DNA of 64,000 bases, taken from contig JBLDXI010000036.1 in NCBI GenBank assembly GCA_047495785.1, forward strand, positions 1 to 64,000, written 5' to 3'. This stretch comes from Lepidodermella squamata (taxonomy: Eukaryota > Gastrotricha). The translations under genes and the position numbers were made by a program. The notes under the pieces were generated by a model. That model saw nothing but the letters and a program-made list of their open reading frames with translations. It was not told the DNA's origin and searched no databases. Below, piece by piece: positions 10,105 through 22,400 of the stretch. Each line of letters begins with the position of its first letter. Position 1 is the first letter of the stretch.

Positions 10105-11545
10105 TAGCCTAAAGAGATATCTCTATGGCAATAAATAGTGGTTCATAGAGATATCCCATTGAGCAATAATTTTACTACGACACGTGCCGTTTATGAGACA
10201 CGCATTTAGGTTTTTATAATTTTTTAATACAAAAAAATTTAGAAAACATTTATCAAAGTAGTTTAAATCAGAGACCCATATTGCAATGCCTAAAGCTTTA
10301 TTAGAGTATGGGTGCAAGTTCACATCGATTCGATTGACATGTCGTCTAAACCCGACAAATAAGAGATGTTATGGATCTTGCACTGTAAAGACCATACCTC
10401 ATGCTTCTCCTGGGCAATCCCGTTACCAAGTAAAGAAATGGCTCTATGGTCTCAGCAGCTATCCGTTCACGCATTTGGACATATGGACCTCCAAGACGTG
10501 GCTTTACTGACCGAGGTACCGAGTCCACTGGTGGTGATACAACCGAAGTGTTGAAGAGCTTCGGCGTCAAAATTCTGAGAACAAGGGCGAGAGCTCCCCA
10601 CCAGGTCAGTGAAAGTTCCATGTTTCTTCATCCCATTTCACCAATTCTTTAGAAATGGGACGTTGGAAATGAGACTGGGCGCTGCTATGATGCAACGAAA
10701 CAACTTTTCAGAGTAGGTTGACCTGCTTCCTGAGGTTGTCCATCGTTGGAACAACACCTGAACCAGAGTCATCAAAACCACGCCTTATCGAATGTTCTTT
10801 GGCCGAAGCACTAATTTCTCGGATATTCTGGACGTTGACGATGATAAAGAAGAGATAGTAGTAGTCAATGAAGCACAAGATCTATTCGATGATTTTGACT
10901 TCTTGCTGGAGGCTGCAAACTTTGACCCCGCGAACGAAATCGACGATGACCTTGTGGTCTTGTATCTTGTATGTCAAAGTCACAGCTCGTGCTATTGCGA
11001 AGCGCAATAAGCATCTCGAACGCGTTGATCTTTGGAAACTAAAGTTGAAGGATGGTGAAGGAGTCTACCAAGTTCTTGAAGTTCTTGCTCCAATCGTCGC
11101 TGGCGAAGCTGTGGATGGAGGTAAAGAAGTGGCCGATGAAGAGGTGCTCCCTGAGGCTATCCCTGTGTGCAACAACAAGCTGCTGGCGCAAAAAGCTGCA
11201 GCAAAAGCGCTTGCTAAGGACGTTGTTAAGGATAACGATGATGAGGAGGGCGAAGCTGAAGGGTGCCGTTGCAAGTCTGGGTGCAAGTCAACAACAAAAC
11301 GTTGCGCATGCCGTAACTGGAAAGTTGGCAAGGTCCTGCAGCCTATGAAATGTGGTCCTTCCTGTTTATGCTCAAAAAACTAATTTTTGCGAAAACAAAT
11401 AGTTGATGTGTTTTTTGACATCTATCGATGAGTTTGAGTAATGAAAATGGAGAAGATGTGAATAGAATGATTTATTTTTAATATTTCGTTAATAAACGTC
11501 GAAATTATGTGTTATTGCTCTAAGAGATATCTCAATAGGCAATAA
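10105..11545 (+). mobile_element. Possible DNA element bounded by AGAGATATCTC repeats
   Basis: A short block (AAGAGATATCTCTATGGCAAT near 10112 and CATAGAGATATCCCATTGAGC near 10144) recurs at 11516-11545 (CTAAGAGATATCTCAATAGG). These blocks flank the decayed integrase gene and could be the element's ends. The motif is itself palindromic, so orientation is ambiguous. Confidence 0.35.
10321..11383 (+). pseudogene. Decayed integrase with C-terminal CXC cysteine motif
   Basis: Reading across frames gives DDE-integrase blocks in order. First come HIDSIDMSSKPD and WILHCKDHTSCFSWAIPL. Next, in another frame, come YGPPRRGFTDRGTES and VLKSFGVKI. Then NGTLEMRLGAAMM, LLPEVVHRWNNT and IKTTPYRMFFGRST follow. 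An acidic linker precedes a Cys-rich end, CRCKSGCKSTTKRCACRNW...CGPSCLCSKN (11261-11383). This layout is that of transposon-derived integrases of the Ginger/KRBA2-like group, which cut and join DNA. Stops (for example at 10360) and several frame changes show it is dead, though the last part (about 11001-11383) is still open. Confidence 0.65.
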
Positions 11546-12337
11546 TTTATTGACAATTTATTAATTTGCTCCAAGGAGGCTCAAGGATTTTATAAGCACC
11601 TGTGTCCTGTGTCATAAGGCAACCTGATTGTTAAATTAGGCAGTCCACATTTTTAATAAATGTTTATCTCTCTCAAGGGTCCAAATCCTACTAAATAGGC
11701 GAAGCTAAAGGCGTATCCAGACTCCAGACTTTACTTCAATGTTGGTCGTTACATTCGGTCCGATTGGTTGTTACAAAGTCTAACATGCAACAGAAACACC
11801 GCTAATTGATGTTCTGAGAACGCTGGTTAAGGTTAATAGCTGTTTTTTATTCGTTTTCCATCATTTTTGAGTTTGTGAAAACTTTGCTGACTGGCAGAAC
11901 CGTTCATCCGTTGCTAAACCCCCTCCCCTCTCACCTCATTATTTTGCTCGCAGCTGAGGGCGCTTGTGCTTATTTACCAAGTTGCTAGGCGTGTTTTGTT
12001 AATTTTCTATAAGATGTACTGCACCGCTGTTGTCAGTCCGGGGTTTCGCCAGCTGAGATCATTCGCGAAGCCTTTTTCAGGGCCCGTAGCGCTACCAACT
12101 CATTTCATCAACTTTCATTTCAACTTACACTTAACACTTTCGGCGTAATGCTGTGGATTGTGGATCTTTCAGATTCTTTTAACTGAACCTCTCGTCAATA
12201 ATCTGGTATAGTTTATTTTATGTGTACATCAGTTCGATGACAGGAAAAGTATTTTTCGAGTCGTCAACTGTCAATTGTTTCATTTTCAACTAGATTAAAC
12301 GTTACATTGTCGATTATTTTGGTGGAATTTCAACATC
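11546..12337. other. No gene seen
   Basis: Intergenic sequence upstream of the small secreted peptide gene. I recognise no promoter motif beyond AT-rich stretches. Confidence 0.4.
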
Positions 12338-12738
12338 ATGATGAAGCTAGCTCTACTAATTGTCGTTATGGTAAGATAGATAACGATTTCCTTGAAACAT
12401 TCTTCAACTCATTGCTTTTTCAGGCCGTCGTTGCTAACGATGCCATGGCAGAGATTAGAGCCGTTGGTCAGCCATGCAAAACTAAAAGTGGCTCCGGCTA
12501 TTACATGCTGTACAAGAATGGTAAAATATTCTGCAAATATACACAAAATGGACGTGAAGAAACCGTTTTGGACGAAGCTTCACGCGAAAAAACCCTTGGT
12601 CAGCCATGCAAAACTAAAAGTGGCTCCGGCTATTACAGGCTGTACAAGAATGGTAAAATATTCTGCAAATATACACAAAATGAACGTGAAGAAACCGTTT
12701 TGGACGAAGCTTCACGCGAAGCTGTCTTCAAGATTTAA
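12338..12738 (+). CDS. Secreted peptide precursor with two 44-residue repeats
   Basis: Exon 1 (12338-12370) encodes a signal-peptide start MMKLALLIVVM. Intron 12371-12423 (GTAAGA...TTTCAG) falls between codons. Exon 2 (12424-12738) finishes the signal (AVVANDAMA) and encodes two copies of a 44-residue unit. The unit starts GQPCKTKSGSGYY, continues LYKNGKIFCKYTQN and ends near LDEASRE. The units (12464-12595 and 12596-12727) differ at only two nucleotides in the first 120, and both changes alter the amino acid. Each unit has two cysteines and many basic residues. The 115-residue product is likely secreted. I do not recognise the family; a hormone-like, antimicrobial or venom-like role cannot be told apart from sequence. 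A poly(A) signal AATAAA lies at about 12865. Confidence 0.75.
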
Positions 12739-12739
12739 G

Positions 12740-13350
12740 AAGTGAAAAGCGAAAAAGTGAGCTATTAAGATGATCGACGAGAAGAGGTTGTAGAGTAAAG
12801 TGTAAACTGCTGTCAGTCTACATAAGTAGCTCAGCTGTGAGACGTGTATGAGACGTGATTGATGAATAAAAGCTGCATGTTTGAACGTTATTGAGTCACC
12901 GGAAACCATGCAGCTGGTGTTGCAAGGCCATTTCTTCAGTTTATTAGCGGATTGCACATCAAATGAGTCACGGCAACAATCGATAGACCAATCGAATGGA
13001 GGGAGTCAGCTCATACTCTCATACTCATACTCTTTATTTATGCAAGTTGCCTTTCGACATTTAGCATTTGGTATCAGACATCATCACAAGGCTTATGAGT
13101 CAACCATTCCCATGGTTGATGGTCGAACCATGGTCCCCAGGCTTTTGCATGCTGAGTAGCCATATCTTGATTGCCGGTGAATGGCGTCCTACACCGGGAG
13201 GGAGGAAACCGCGGTCTCGGGTGGATTTGCTTGGCGGTGTTACCAGCAGGTACGCACTCGAGGATTGTGCCCTTGGCTCCGTAGTCGGCGACACGTCTTC
13301 CTGTCAGCTTGATTTACGGTCCCAGAAACGCCGCATTCAATGCGTAGAAG
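12740..13350. other. 3' flank, no gene seen
   Basis: Holds the peptide gene's probable 3' UTR, then unassigned sequence. Open frames here lack splice context or recognisable domains. Confidence 0.35.
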
Positions 13351-13363
13351 AATGATTGGTGTT

Positions 13364-13437
13364 GCGGTTCTGGGGATTGAACCCGTGCCTCTTCGCCGCC
13401 AGTGAGGTGCTTGGACCGCTCGACCACTAGCTCCCCC
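13364..13437 (-). repeat. tRNA-like sequence (probable SINE head or tRNA pseudogene)
   Basis: On the minus strand an A-box-like TAGTGGTCGAGCGGTCC and a B-box GGGTTCAATCC sit at tRNA-like spacing. The acceptor arms do not pair and the T stem is weak, so it is not a functional tRNA. A (GCTAAGAGGA)n-like simple repeat follows at 13438-13490. Confidence 0.5.
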
Positions 13438-13827
13438 TAAGAGCTAAGAGGAGCTAAGCTAAGAGGAGCTAAGAGAGCACTAGCTAAGAGGAAGTCAAAA
13501 ACAAGGCAACGTTGCGCTTGATCCCCTTTGATTACCGTTCGCCCTTTCGCAACTGAGAGCCTTCATTTTACTTTTCATGTATGCTATTTCACGTGGGCAT
13601 ACCGAACGTGTACCGAACTTCGAGGCCGGCGTTGGTCGGCCCGACTACGACGCCAGTGTTGAGGGAGGACCTCGTACCTCGACGCTATCCTGGGCCACGA
13701 CACACCTTGATCCCTTTGTCCTCTTCTAGAGCATACATCCCGTATCTCTAGCCCTAGAGAGCCCCGAGCGATTGTTTCAAATTGCACTCAAGTAGCAATT
13801 TTTTACTCACCAGTTGATTGCTAAACC

Positions 13828-13905
13828 ACCGTCGGGCGACGTCAGAACCCACGACCTCATGAACATAGGCTACCTTCCTTATCCACTAGGCTAGTGCTCC
13901 GCAGT
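13828..13905 (-). repeat. Second tRNA-like sequence
   Basis: On the minus strand, TAGCCTAGTGGATAAGG is a good A box and GGTCGTGGGTTCTGACG a degraded B box. The spacing is tRNA-like but the T loop is altered. Probably a tRNA-derived SINE or pseudogene. Confidence 0.5.
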
Positions 13906-13911
13906 CCTTTC

Positions 13912-14479
13912 CTGTACCCGCTAATTGCTAATAACAGCAATAAAATTGCTAATAAAAAGTGTGGCAAACCATTTGTATTGTTTCGATTATGATCTAAATT
14001 TAATATTTCAAATTGTTGAAAAATAGGAAGAACGTTGAATATGTAGATAGCTTCTCTTTCAATCTGGCTGTTTATTCAGCTGCTACGTCAATTGTCGATT
14101 TTCATTCGCTATGAATGCAAAATGCTATGGAGTAAAGGGTAAAGCCTGGCAAGTTAAGGTAGGGGGTGCGAGCGATCTTAGATCATGGAGCTGCCCGGGC
14201 TGGAAACATTATTTGTGCTGTATTTGCGAAAATGACTAGAAATTTCAGCTAAAAACGTGCGAAATATTGAAGATTCGCCACTAAAACACGAAATAGCGGG
14301 CTAAATTTGCAACCTTTTGTCAGAGCTGAGGGGATGAAAACCAACCCCTCTAAAAGTCGCACACTGCTCATCATATTATTGGTGCAAGATGCTTCTTTTT
14401 CTCTCGTCTCCCGATCTCACATCACAGCTACATAATTTTTACGTGAATCTCAAGTTTTGAGAAGCGAGTGGCGCGCTCT
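13912..14479. other. No gene seen
   Basis: AT-rich intergenic sequence without a feature I can support. Confidence 0.35.
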
Positions 14480-14532
14480 CAGGGTGCGAAGTACAGGGGT
14501 GCTGGGGTGTCGCGGCACCCCAGCTCGGTCTG
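14480..14532 (+). mobile_element. Truncated hAT-type MITE end
   Basis: Starts with CAGGGTGCGAAGTACAGG, matching one end of the elements at 22010-22143 and 37281-37496. Similarity is lost after about 50 bp, so only one terminus remains. Confidence 0.55.
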
Positions 14533-15795
14533 GCGGGAGTAAATTTCAAAAATTAGTTGGAGTTGTAAAAGTAGTTTGCTTCCATTGTGAGGACAATGGA
14601 TGCTGCGTTTCCGGCTATTCCTGACACTCAATCTTCAAAAATATAGTCATCAAAAGCTCGCTACGCTCGCATTCGGGTAAAGGTTGTATTGGGGATTTTA
14701 CAACGGTGGCTAATTCAAGGTTCGACTATCGACCCTAATGGTAATTGTTATAGGAACCATATGTTTTAGAGCAGTGCTCCGGATTATCTCATTGCCTTGC
14801 CGTTTTTATGAGATTTCAGACCCTCCTTCAGGGTAAACTTTCAAAAAAATTCTCGCTCCGCTCGTATGTATGGCCGAAATTACTGGTAATGTTGAGATTA
14901 AGCACTTTATTCTCAATCCTGTCAGTTCCAGCATTGCCTATTAGCGTCTTGAGTTGATTGTTACCGAAATGTTATTTGTCGAAGACAAGATCTTACATCT
15001 TACATCTTACTAATTTTTTTGATTTCGAGCTTGTAAGATAGTAGATAATTCCGTGACTTGCCAGCAGCCAAAATGGCCGGCAGTAAAAAAGTTTGCGGAG
15101 CACTGTTTCAGAAATCCAGCATTGTTAATGGATCAGGCGCAATCCATGACTAAGACCATTGTTGCGTCTAACCGGCATTTCGATTATGACGTTTCCAAAA
15201 GCTGCAAATTTGACATTTTTCTTAGTTTCGAGAATTTGAGGCGTGGCGTAAATAAAGGACCCTTATTTTAGCTAAATAAGAATGTGACAATGGGAAAGAA
15301 ACGCAGCGGACGAAAAGGTAAGTCTGTAAAAATAGTCATTTTAGGAGGGTTTGAAACCCTTTTTTACCGAAAAAATCGTAAAATTTCTCGCTTCGCTCGT
15401 TTCAGAGGTTAATAGTACAGCTAATTTTCCCCCTTGTCGAGTTAATGTTATTGATTTCGCGAGTGAGCGTAGCGAGCGAGCGCAATTTTTGTGGAGCTTA
15501 ACATAGGAACACACCAGCTCGAAAATCCTACTTCGCAAACTGCGCGCTCTCAACGGGCGCGCAAAATCTAAGTTGCGCGTGAAACGTTTTTGGTTTACTT
15601 TTTTCTTTTTTCGGGCGAGAACCCCATAGTCAATCGATAGAGAATTGTTTGAATTATTTTTTAGTATAAAAACCGCCGATATATTCAAAAGTAACCCTTA
15701 GCATCTTTGCGCGCGGTAAAAAATTTGTTAAAAATCAGAACTTGGTACACGCGCATCAGTTTCATTGATTTTTAACATATTTAATACCGCGCAGT
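14533..15795. other. No gene seen
   Basis: Contains several TCGCTNCGCTCG-type short repeats (near 14665, 14855, 15390 and 15475) and otherwise no supported feature. Confidence 0.35.
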
Positions 15796-15836
15796 GAGAG
15801 AAGTAGCGGGGAGACTGGGAGTACGGCACTCCCAGT

Positions 15837-16001
15837 CAGTGTGCGAAGTAGGATCCGGGAGCTGAGGTGTTTTCTACTTGTTTTCTGGGACCCAGCCGAA
15901 GAAACCAAAGGGTCCCCCTGTGGTTTGTTCAGCCTTTCTCTGGTTTGGGTCTCGGAGCTGGGGTGTCACGACACCCCATCACCCAGGTACTTCGCACCCT
16001 G
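15837..16001. mobile_element. hAT-type MITE with 8-bp target duplication
   Basis: The termini are CAGTGTGCGAAGTA and TACTTCGCACCCTG. The flanking 8-mers CTCCCAGT (15829-15836 and 16002-16009) are identical, and the uninterrupted copy at about 8750 has a single CTCCCAGT. The 165-bp element is non-coding and must be moved by a transposase encoded elsewhere. Confidence 0.85.
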
Positions 16002-16098
16002 CTCCCAGTTCGACCGTCCGGGAGAATGACAATAGTCTCAGAGTACTAGTACAAGTTACTCGAGATTTTGCGGCAAGGCTCATTCTTGGATTGGAAAT

Positions 16099-16881
16099 GG
16101 GCAAAAATGAATTCCCGTTTCAATTTAGCATCAATGGTGTGGACCTGCAAGTTGTCAACTCAGTGAAAGATCTCGGTGTTACTATCGATTCAAAGCTATC
16201 TTTTTCAGATCATTGTCAGTCTCTCGCAGCGAAATGTAATCGTATTAATGGAATGATAGCCAAATCATTTTCGTCTAAGGCCCTCCGATTTAGAGCGTAT
16301 AAAACATACACATTATCTCGTTTGGACTTCTGCCCAGCCGTGTACTCGCCTTTTTCATTACAGGATATTGATGACCTTGAATCGGTACAAAAGCGGTTCA
16401 CAAAAAGACTACTCTATCGAAGCTCGTATCACGAAACGGTCGAGGGTGCATCTTATGAGGAACGTCTACAGAAATTGGGCTTAACGACGCTAGAGGTTCG
16501 CCGCTTCCAACATGACCTCATTCTAATGCATAAAATGTATCAGGGTTGTATTGATATAAATTTCTCTGACTTTTTTATAATCTCCAGAAACTCTCGCCTT
16601 CCTCCTCATTCTGTGACGATGAAAGCGGTTAGAAATAACCTGAACTATAAATTTAGCTTTTCCAGGCGCGTGCGTGCTGCGTGGAACCGTCTGCCGTCTT
16701 GCGTGGTTAACAACTCTCACAGTGCTTTTTGCAAACATATAAAATTTAATTCGCCTTCATTGGTAAACTACGTGACTTCTGTGGTGAGGCGCCAAGAAAC
16801 AACTTTCTGCTAAACTAAACTTAACTATTTGCTAACTGTTGAAAAACAATTTGCAATAAAAAATGAGAATGAATGAGAATG
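16099..16881 (+). mobile_element. 5'-truncated CR1-like non-LTR retrotransposon
   Basis: The open frame (to stop at 16811-16813) encodes the C-terminal part of a reverse transcriptase polyprotein. It contains VNSVKDLGVTIDSKLSFSDH, LSRLDFCPAVYSPF, QKRFTKRLLYR, YEERLQKLGLTTLEVRR and AWNRLPSCVV. This order is typical of CR1/Jockey-type elements after the active-site region. The 3' end has an (AATGAG)n tail, also CR1-like. Comparison with the repeat copy at 8.7-9.0 kb places both boundaries. The active-site region itself is missing, as expected from 5' truncation at integration. Confidence 0.8.
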
Positions 16882-17070
16882 AGATCATTTTCCTGACCAT
16901 TCTTAGCTGATTTAGGTGCTGGAAACCCAATTTTTTTGGCTCGCCTACAACCCTCTTTCTCAGTTTTTAGTTTTGTCAGTGGTTACCAAGTTGTAAGTTG
17001 GGCTGGCCGAGTTTGTTTAAATGTTTCGTTCGAGCATACGCCTTCTAAAACTGTTAGAATGAGGTTGTGA

Positions 17071-19467
17071 GGAAGTACGCGAGGATAGAGAATTATGAGT
17101 CGTTATTAATTGTTAGCCTCTTCCAGGTAGAAAATTCACAAAAATATCGACAACTTAAGCTCGCTTCGCTCGCAGGTGACTAAACGCCGTATAGTTTCAG
17201 CTCAGCTGTCATTTTTTGGACTATGTGCTGAGGGAATGACCGAGGTATCCCCATGCTTTATCGACTGCTTACTCATGAGAAAATGAATAATTCTCAGAGC
17301 GTTAGTGTCGCATAATGCCTTCTTGTTTATGCCGTTGAACGCCGGACTTAAAATTGTTCTCAAATTGTATTCGCTCCCGGCTAAAATAGCGGCCGGCTGG
17401 CGCATTGCCACTCGTGACATAATATGACCGCTTTCAATTAAAACAGAAATGAAAATAAAAATAAAAATTGGCGCACAGGCTTACGCAGGGTGTGATCTTG
17501 GATCCTGGAGCCGCCAGGGGTGGAAAAATCTGTTTGCTGAATATTCCGAAATGAATCGTGATTTCGATGAGAGCAAAGCGCTGGCATTTTGACTGCAACA
17601 CCGTCCGAATCCTCTTGAAAAGTGATATTCGACAATATTCGATGAAATTTTCAAACTATTTCTGTTTTTGATAGCGATCAATTGCGACTACTTAATGTAA
17701 AATTGAGTGCGTGAAAAAATTAATCAACAATCCGCAAAAATCTCAGAAATACAAAGAAATACAAGTGTTACAATTTAATGATGTAAATAGTAAATAGTGA
17801 ATGATGTTTTACGAGACGCTCGAACAACGGCTGTGACTGATGAACCGCTACTGGAGCAGGCCCGAACCTGTAGAAATTAATCGAACACTAAAATGCCTTG
17901 TTAATTATTCATCGATACCGTTACGAATTGTTGACCGGCCCGTTAAGACTGGTTCGACTGCAAAATCGATTCGCAGGACAAACCTTCAAAAGTTGCGGGT
18001 AAATTAAAGAAAATGGAATTAATTTCAAAATTACCTTGAAAATTCGATAAATATCTGACTTGTCCAAATTGCATGGTCGACACACCTGGTAGCAAGGCAA
18101 GGATGAAGCTCAGAATGCGAAATTGAGGCCGGACGAAAAATGCATACTAGATAGGACAATGATGTTTGATGTCATTGATGTTTTGGAATTAAAAACAAAA
18201 ATAAGATGATTTGAATGAACCAAAAAGCCACATTTTTGAAGCATGGCGTGATTACGCAACACCCCGAGGCCTGTGTGCACAACAATCGAGCGCCCCAATA
18301 ACAAGGATTTTGCCCTATTTCAGCTTTTATTTAGAACGACAATTTTCAGGCATTAAAAATTTGGTTTCATCAAAATTATCGAATTATCGAATTTTGCTGT
18401 CATTCTTATATTTCGGTTATTTTTTGGACGCAGGTAAACAATTAGTAAAAATTAGAGAAAATCGGGAAAAAACGAGAAATTTCATGATAAATAAAAACAG
18501 TTTGATCCGGATAGGTAGAAGGCAGTTTTTCGAGTCAGGGAATTTTCCGCAATAAAAATAGAGGTCGAGGCATATCAAATTTCGTTCAACTCTTTTCACT
18601 TCGCAGTGAAAATATAGAAAAATCGTAAGTTTTTTCAACGGCGACGAAGAAATATGTTCACCTGGCACTTAACTTCGGGTCTCGGGTGCCGAATTTCCGA
18701 ATTCCGAAGTTTCATGAAAAAACTGTGCCAATTTCGCGAAGTGACTGGTTTCCAGCTTTAATTGTCAGTTTTTTCCAAAAACTGCAGTAAGTTTCGAAAA
18801 AAGATGAAAAATGACAGTTAACGGCGTTTTTAGGCAGTTACCTGCGATTCCCACTGGAACTTCGCAGTATTTCGCAAAAAACGTGCACTTGCTGCTCAGG
18901 GCTTTCTCTGTTTGGAGTCCCGGGGCTTGGCTGTCGCGACACCCCAGCCCCCTCCTTGACTCCAGCTTCTATTGCAGATCCCAGGAGCAAATCGAATTAG
19001 CGCACACTTCCCGATTTTCTCCAAAACAAACAAATGTTTTGGTCATTTTTGTAAATCAGGGGGCTGCTATCCAATGAGTAGTAATTTTTCACCAATTTAA
19101 ACGCCAAAATAAAAAATGATACCAGCTTCACATTTCGCTGTATTTTCTCGCAGCCTGGAAAGTATATTATACCCATGCTAGGCCCATGCCTGCAGCACAG
19201 AGGCAGCAAATTTTGTTGCGTTTATGTATAGCTCGAATCAAAGTTTCAATCTTTTTTATAATTTTGGCTGCGCATCAAATGAAATGTTTATAAAATAGCT
19301 TCACTGCGATCGCGTGCTTATCACTGTTTTCGATAAACACCACCATTAACCTATTTTTTTCATAGAACCGCTCGTCGTAAACAACTCACGATATCGTTAT
19401 ATTTTAGATTTTTTTCGTAGTAATTCATTGATTTATTTCACAATAACAAAATCAAAATTTTCAAGCC
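17071..19467. other. Intergenic, with a hAT MITE relic near 18.9 kb
   Basis: No convincing gene. Sequence at about 18915-18960 (GGAGTCCCGGGGCTTGG and neighbouring C-rich bases) resembles the interior of the hAT MITEs. The region before 19468 should hold the promoter of the first cluster gene; GATCGCGTG, CGATAAACACC and GTAAACAACTCACG are seen at 19308-19390. Confidence 0.4.
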
Positions 19468-22400
19468 ATGGTTAGAGTCGAACATGTTTTGATAGCTCTA
19501 GCCCTGTTCAGCCTGGGTGACTGTGTCGACTACAAGCGTTGTTTCTCTCGCATGAATGACGCCTTCACAGGCTGCAAAACGGCCTGTAACACGCTGGATG
19601 AGACACAGGTAATCAAAATTACAATAAATCCCCTGAAATAATAAAGTTTCTCATTTTTATCAGCTTGGAGCATCGCTACCATCAATGGCGTCCTGTTTAG
19701 ACGGGGTAAGGACAATTATTCAATTGCCATTCAATTTAAAAACATCGGAAAACGATTTTCAGTCGGCTCGAAGCTGTTTCAATTTCCGAACAATTACCAT
19801 GCGGTGTATTCCTCGAAACTTGGGCTGTTCATCAGCCGACGAAGTTATGGTCTGCTATAATTATTTATAGCTATTTTTTTTATAATTTTTGAATATTTCT
19901 AGACTGCTGAATTTCTGGGCAACAGCTTTGATACGCAGTACAAAAACTGCAGATCTGCAATCGCGAATTTCTTGGTTCGGTCACACCAGCATTTTAAAGA
20001 CTTTTATTCAATAACTTTTACTACTACAGACTATCCAGGCTATGCTTTGCGACAGCAGTGGCTTGAGAACCTGCATACCTTCAAACGGCCCTTGTCCTTT
20101 CAGTGGGGTGCGTATATACATTTTGAATTTGAACTGTTTTTTTCTATTATAATTTAACCACTTGAGTAACAAGAACCCCAGATAATTATCAAATTTGCCA
20201 ATAAATTTTTACAAAGATTTCTTCATGAAACTATGATGATTAAATTGAAAAAATGAAAAAATTATCCCTGATTAACAGTCCTGAAATTAATTTAATTGTA
20301 TTTATCTTTGATTTCTTTAGGCTCTTTATTCAAATCACGGGCGAATTATTTTATTTTTTAGAAAATTTATTACTAATATTCAGAGCAATTCGAGGCTTGA
20401 AAAATAGATTTCTCATGTTTCCCGAAATTAAAAAAAATCAGTGATAGTTTACATAACATTTTCCTCTTCCAACTTCAGAGGTCTGTCGGGAACTGGTCGA
20501 CCACTCAACTTTGCATGGGGCAAGAGAGAAGTACTTGAGTATAGGGACATCTATTATCTTTGCTATTGCATGTACGCAACGCAGTTATCCGAAACGATGC
20601 TGACTATTTGCCTCACAATCGATGTTTCCGTCAAAGCGACAGGACTTTTATCGGCTGCCAATCAGCGGCCTGCAATTCAACCTTCATGACTCAGGTTTGT
20701 CAAAACTCCTCAAAAGTATCCCCTTACCCTTTGATTTTGTTTTTCTATAGACATACAGTAGTGGAGCATACATCGACAGAAATCATTGCATCGCAGGCGT
20801 GAGACCATTTTTCAAGTTTCATTGCATCGATCCTCTTTAAAATATTCACAGCCTGCTGCGATTTGTTCAACATCGACCGGCTACGTCTGCCGCAACACAT
20901 GCCCATCCCCAACTACTGCGGTAATTTCAAACAATTTCGAGTGAGATTCAGAAATAATCTAGGTATTCAGGTCGCGACCTTCAGCTCCAAATCGGATTTC
21001 GCTAGCAACTACGCCGAATGTCTGTCAACAATGGTTAGTCCGATCGATCTCTAATTCACGTAAAAATGTCTTTAATGTAGAAACCTTATACAATGTGCAT
21101 CGATCAAACCACTTACACGTTAGCCAAATGTATCCCAGCTTCAAATGGATCATCCTGCCCGAACGGCACTTATGCTGGATCTACATTCAACACCTGGATA
21201 GAATGCACCTCAGGTAAATTTTCGAGAATTCGCCTCTCATTTGTTAGAATTTCGAGCTACTCGAAGCCCCTTCGTCGATGTATCCTCATCGGCGCTGTTT
21301 CGATTGGTCTAAGCCGTCATTTAATGGCTGTAAACAAGCCCCGACACCGTGCGATGGAAACGATGTGAGTACCTTAGTTTTTCATATTTGGATTTTGAGC
21401 TCATTTCTCAATGGTGATACAGACTCTCAGTTCAACCATGTACCAAAACAAAGCAGACTGCGAGAAAGGAGTAGGTTTCTCTTTTCATCATTTTGAAGAT
21501 TAATTTTCATTTTTTCATCTCGAATAGGCCATCGAGTTGTGCTACGACGCGGCGAATGGCGGCAGCTGTCGCGAATCTTGCTCGAATGGGTCTGGACTAT
21601 ACGATGTATGATTTTTGAATTGATGATGGATTTTGAATATAGCCGTTCTCGATTCACAGCTCGGGCCGATTGGTTCGCCGAGTGGCCCTTTAAGTTCCAA
21701 CCTTGCTGCTTGCCAAGCTTTGACTCAGGTAATCAACATGCGACTGGGACGATGTAAACCATTGAATCTAATTTCTCTCGATTATAGGGCAAACATGTGA
21801 AGTGTGTGAATAGTGGCTCGAAATCTTCTGTTCTATGCGTACCACTAACGCTGAATTGCATCGATGGAACGGTAAGCTTGATATTGCTTCGCATGATGAA
21901 ATCCCTCAATGATGATACTGTTCCAGACACCTTGGGCAAGCGTCCCGTCCTACGACAACTTCGAACAATGCAACATACAGTAAGTTTCAGTTTACAGACC
22001 ACTTACCACCAGGGTGCGAAGTACAGGGGTGCTGGGGTATCGCGACAGGCTGAAAAAATCACAGGGGGCCCTTTAGTTCCTTTGGGTTACTTTGGTGGGG
22101 TGCTGGAAAACACATAAGCTCCAGGATCCTACTTCGCAAACTGCTTCCCACTTTTATATAGAAAACATTGGGACATTTCAAACAAATAAATCTCGTAAGA
22201 AAAAATTAGATCGGGGTTAAAATTCGCGAAGAATTATGCGTATTACCTGTTTACTAAATCTGTAAATAAATTGAAATTGAGATTTTTTTGAAAATTGAAA
22301 TTTTTAATAAAATCATGAAAAAATTGTACGGTTGTGAAGTTTTTTTAAAATTAGAGGCATCAAAATATTGCGCGTATTTTATAACGATTGTTAAACATTT

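Larger units (their letters stand above)
15796..17070 (+). repeat. Dispersed repeat, copy interrupted by two insertions
   Basis: Collinear with 8708-9038 apart from a hAT MITE (15837-16001) and a CR1-like fragment (about 16099-16881). The matching outer parts are 15796-15836, 16002-16098 and 16882-17070. Confidence 0.75.

Noticed and set aside
12392-12745. Second frame over the peptide gene, also with repeated 'LVSHAKLKVAPAIT'
   Set aside because: A shadow of the tandem repeat. The other frame has a signal peptide and a proper two-exon structure.
13100-13355. Open frames on both strands near 13.2 kb
   Set aside because: No recognisable domain; compositionally unremarkable and next to tRNA-like repeats.
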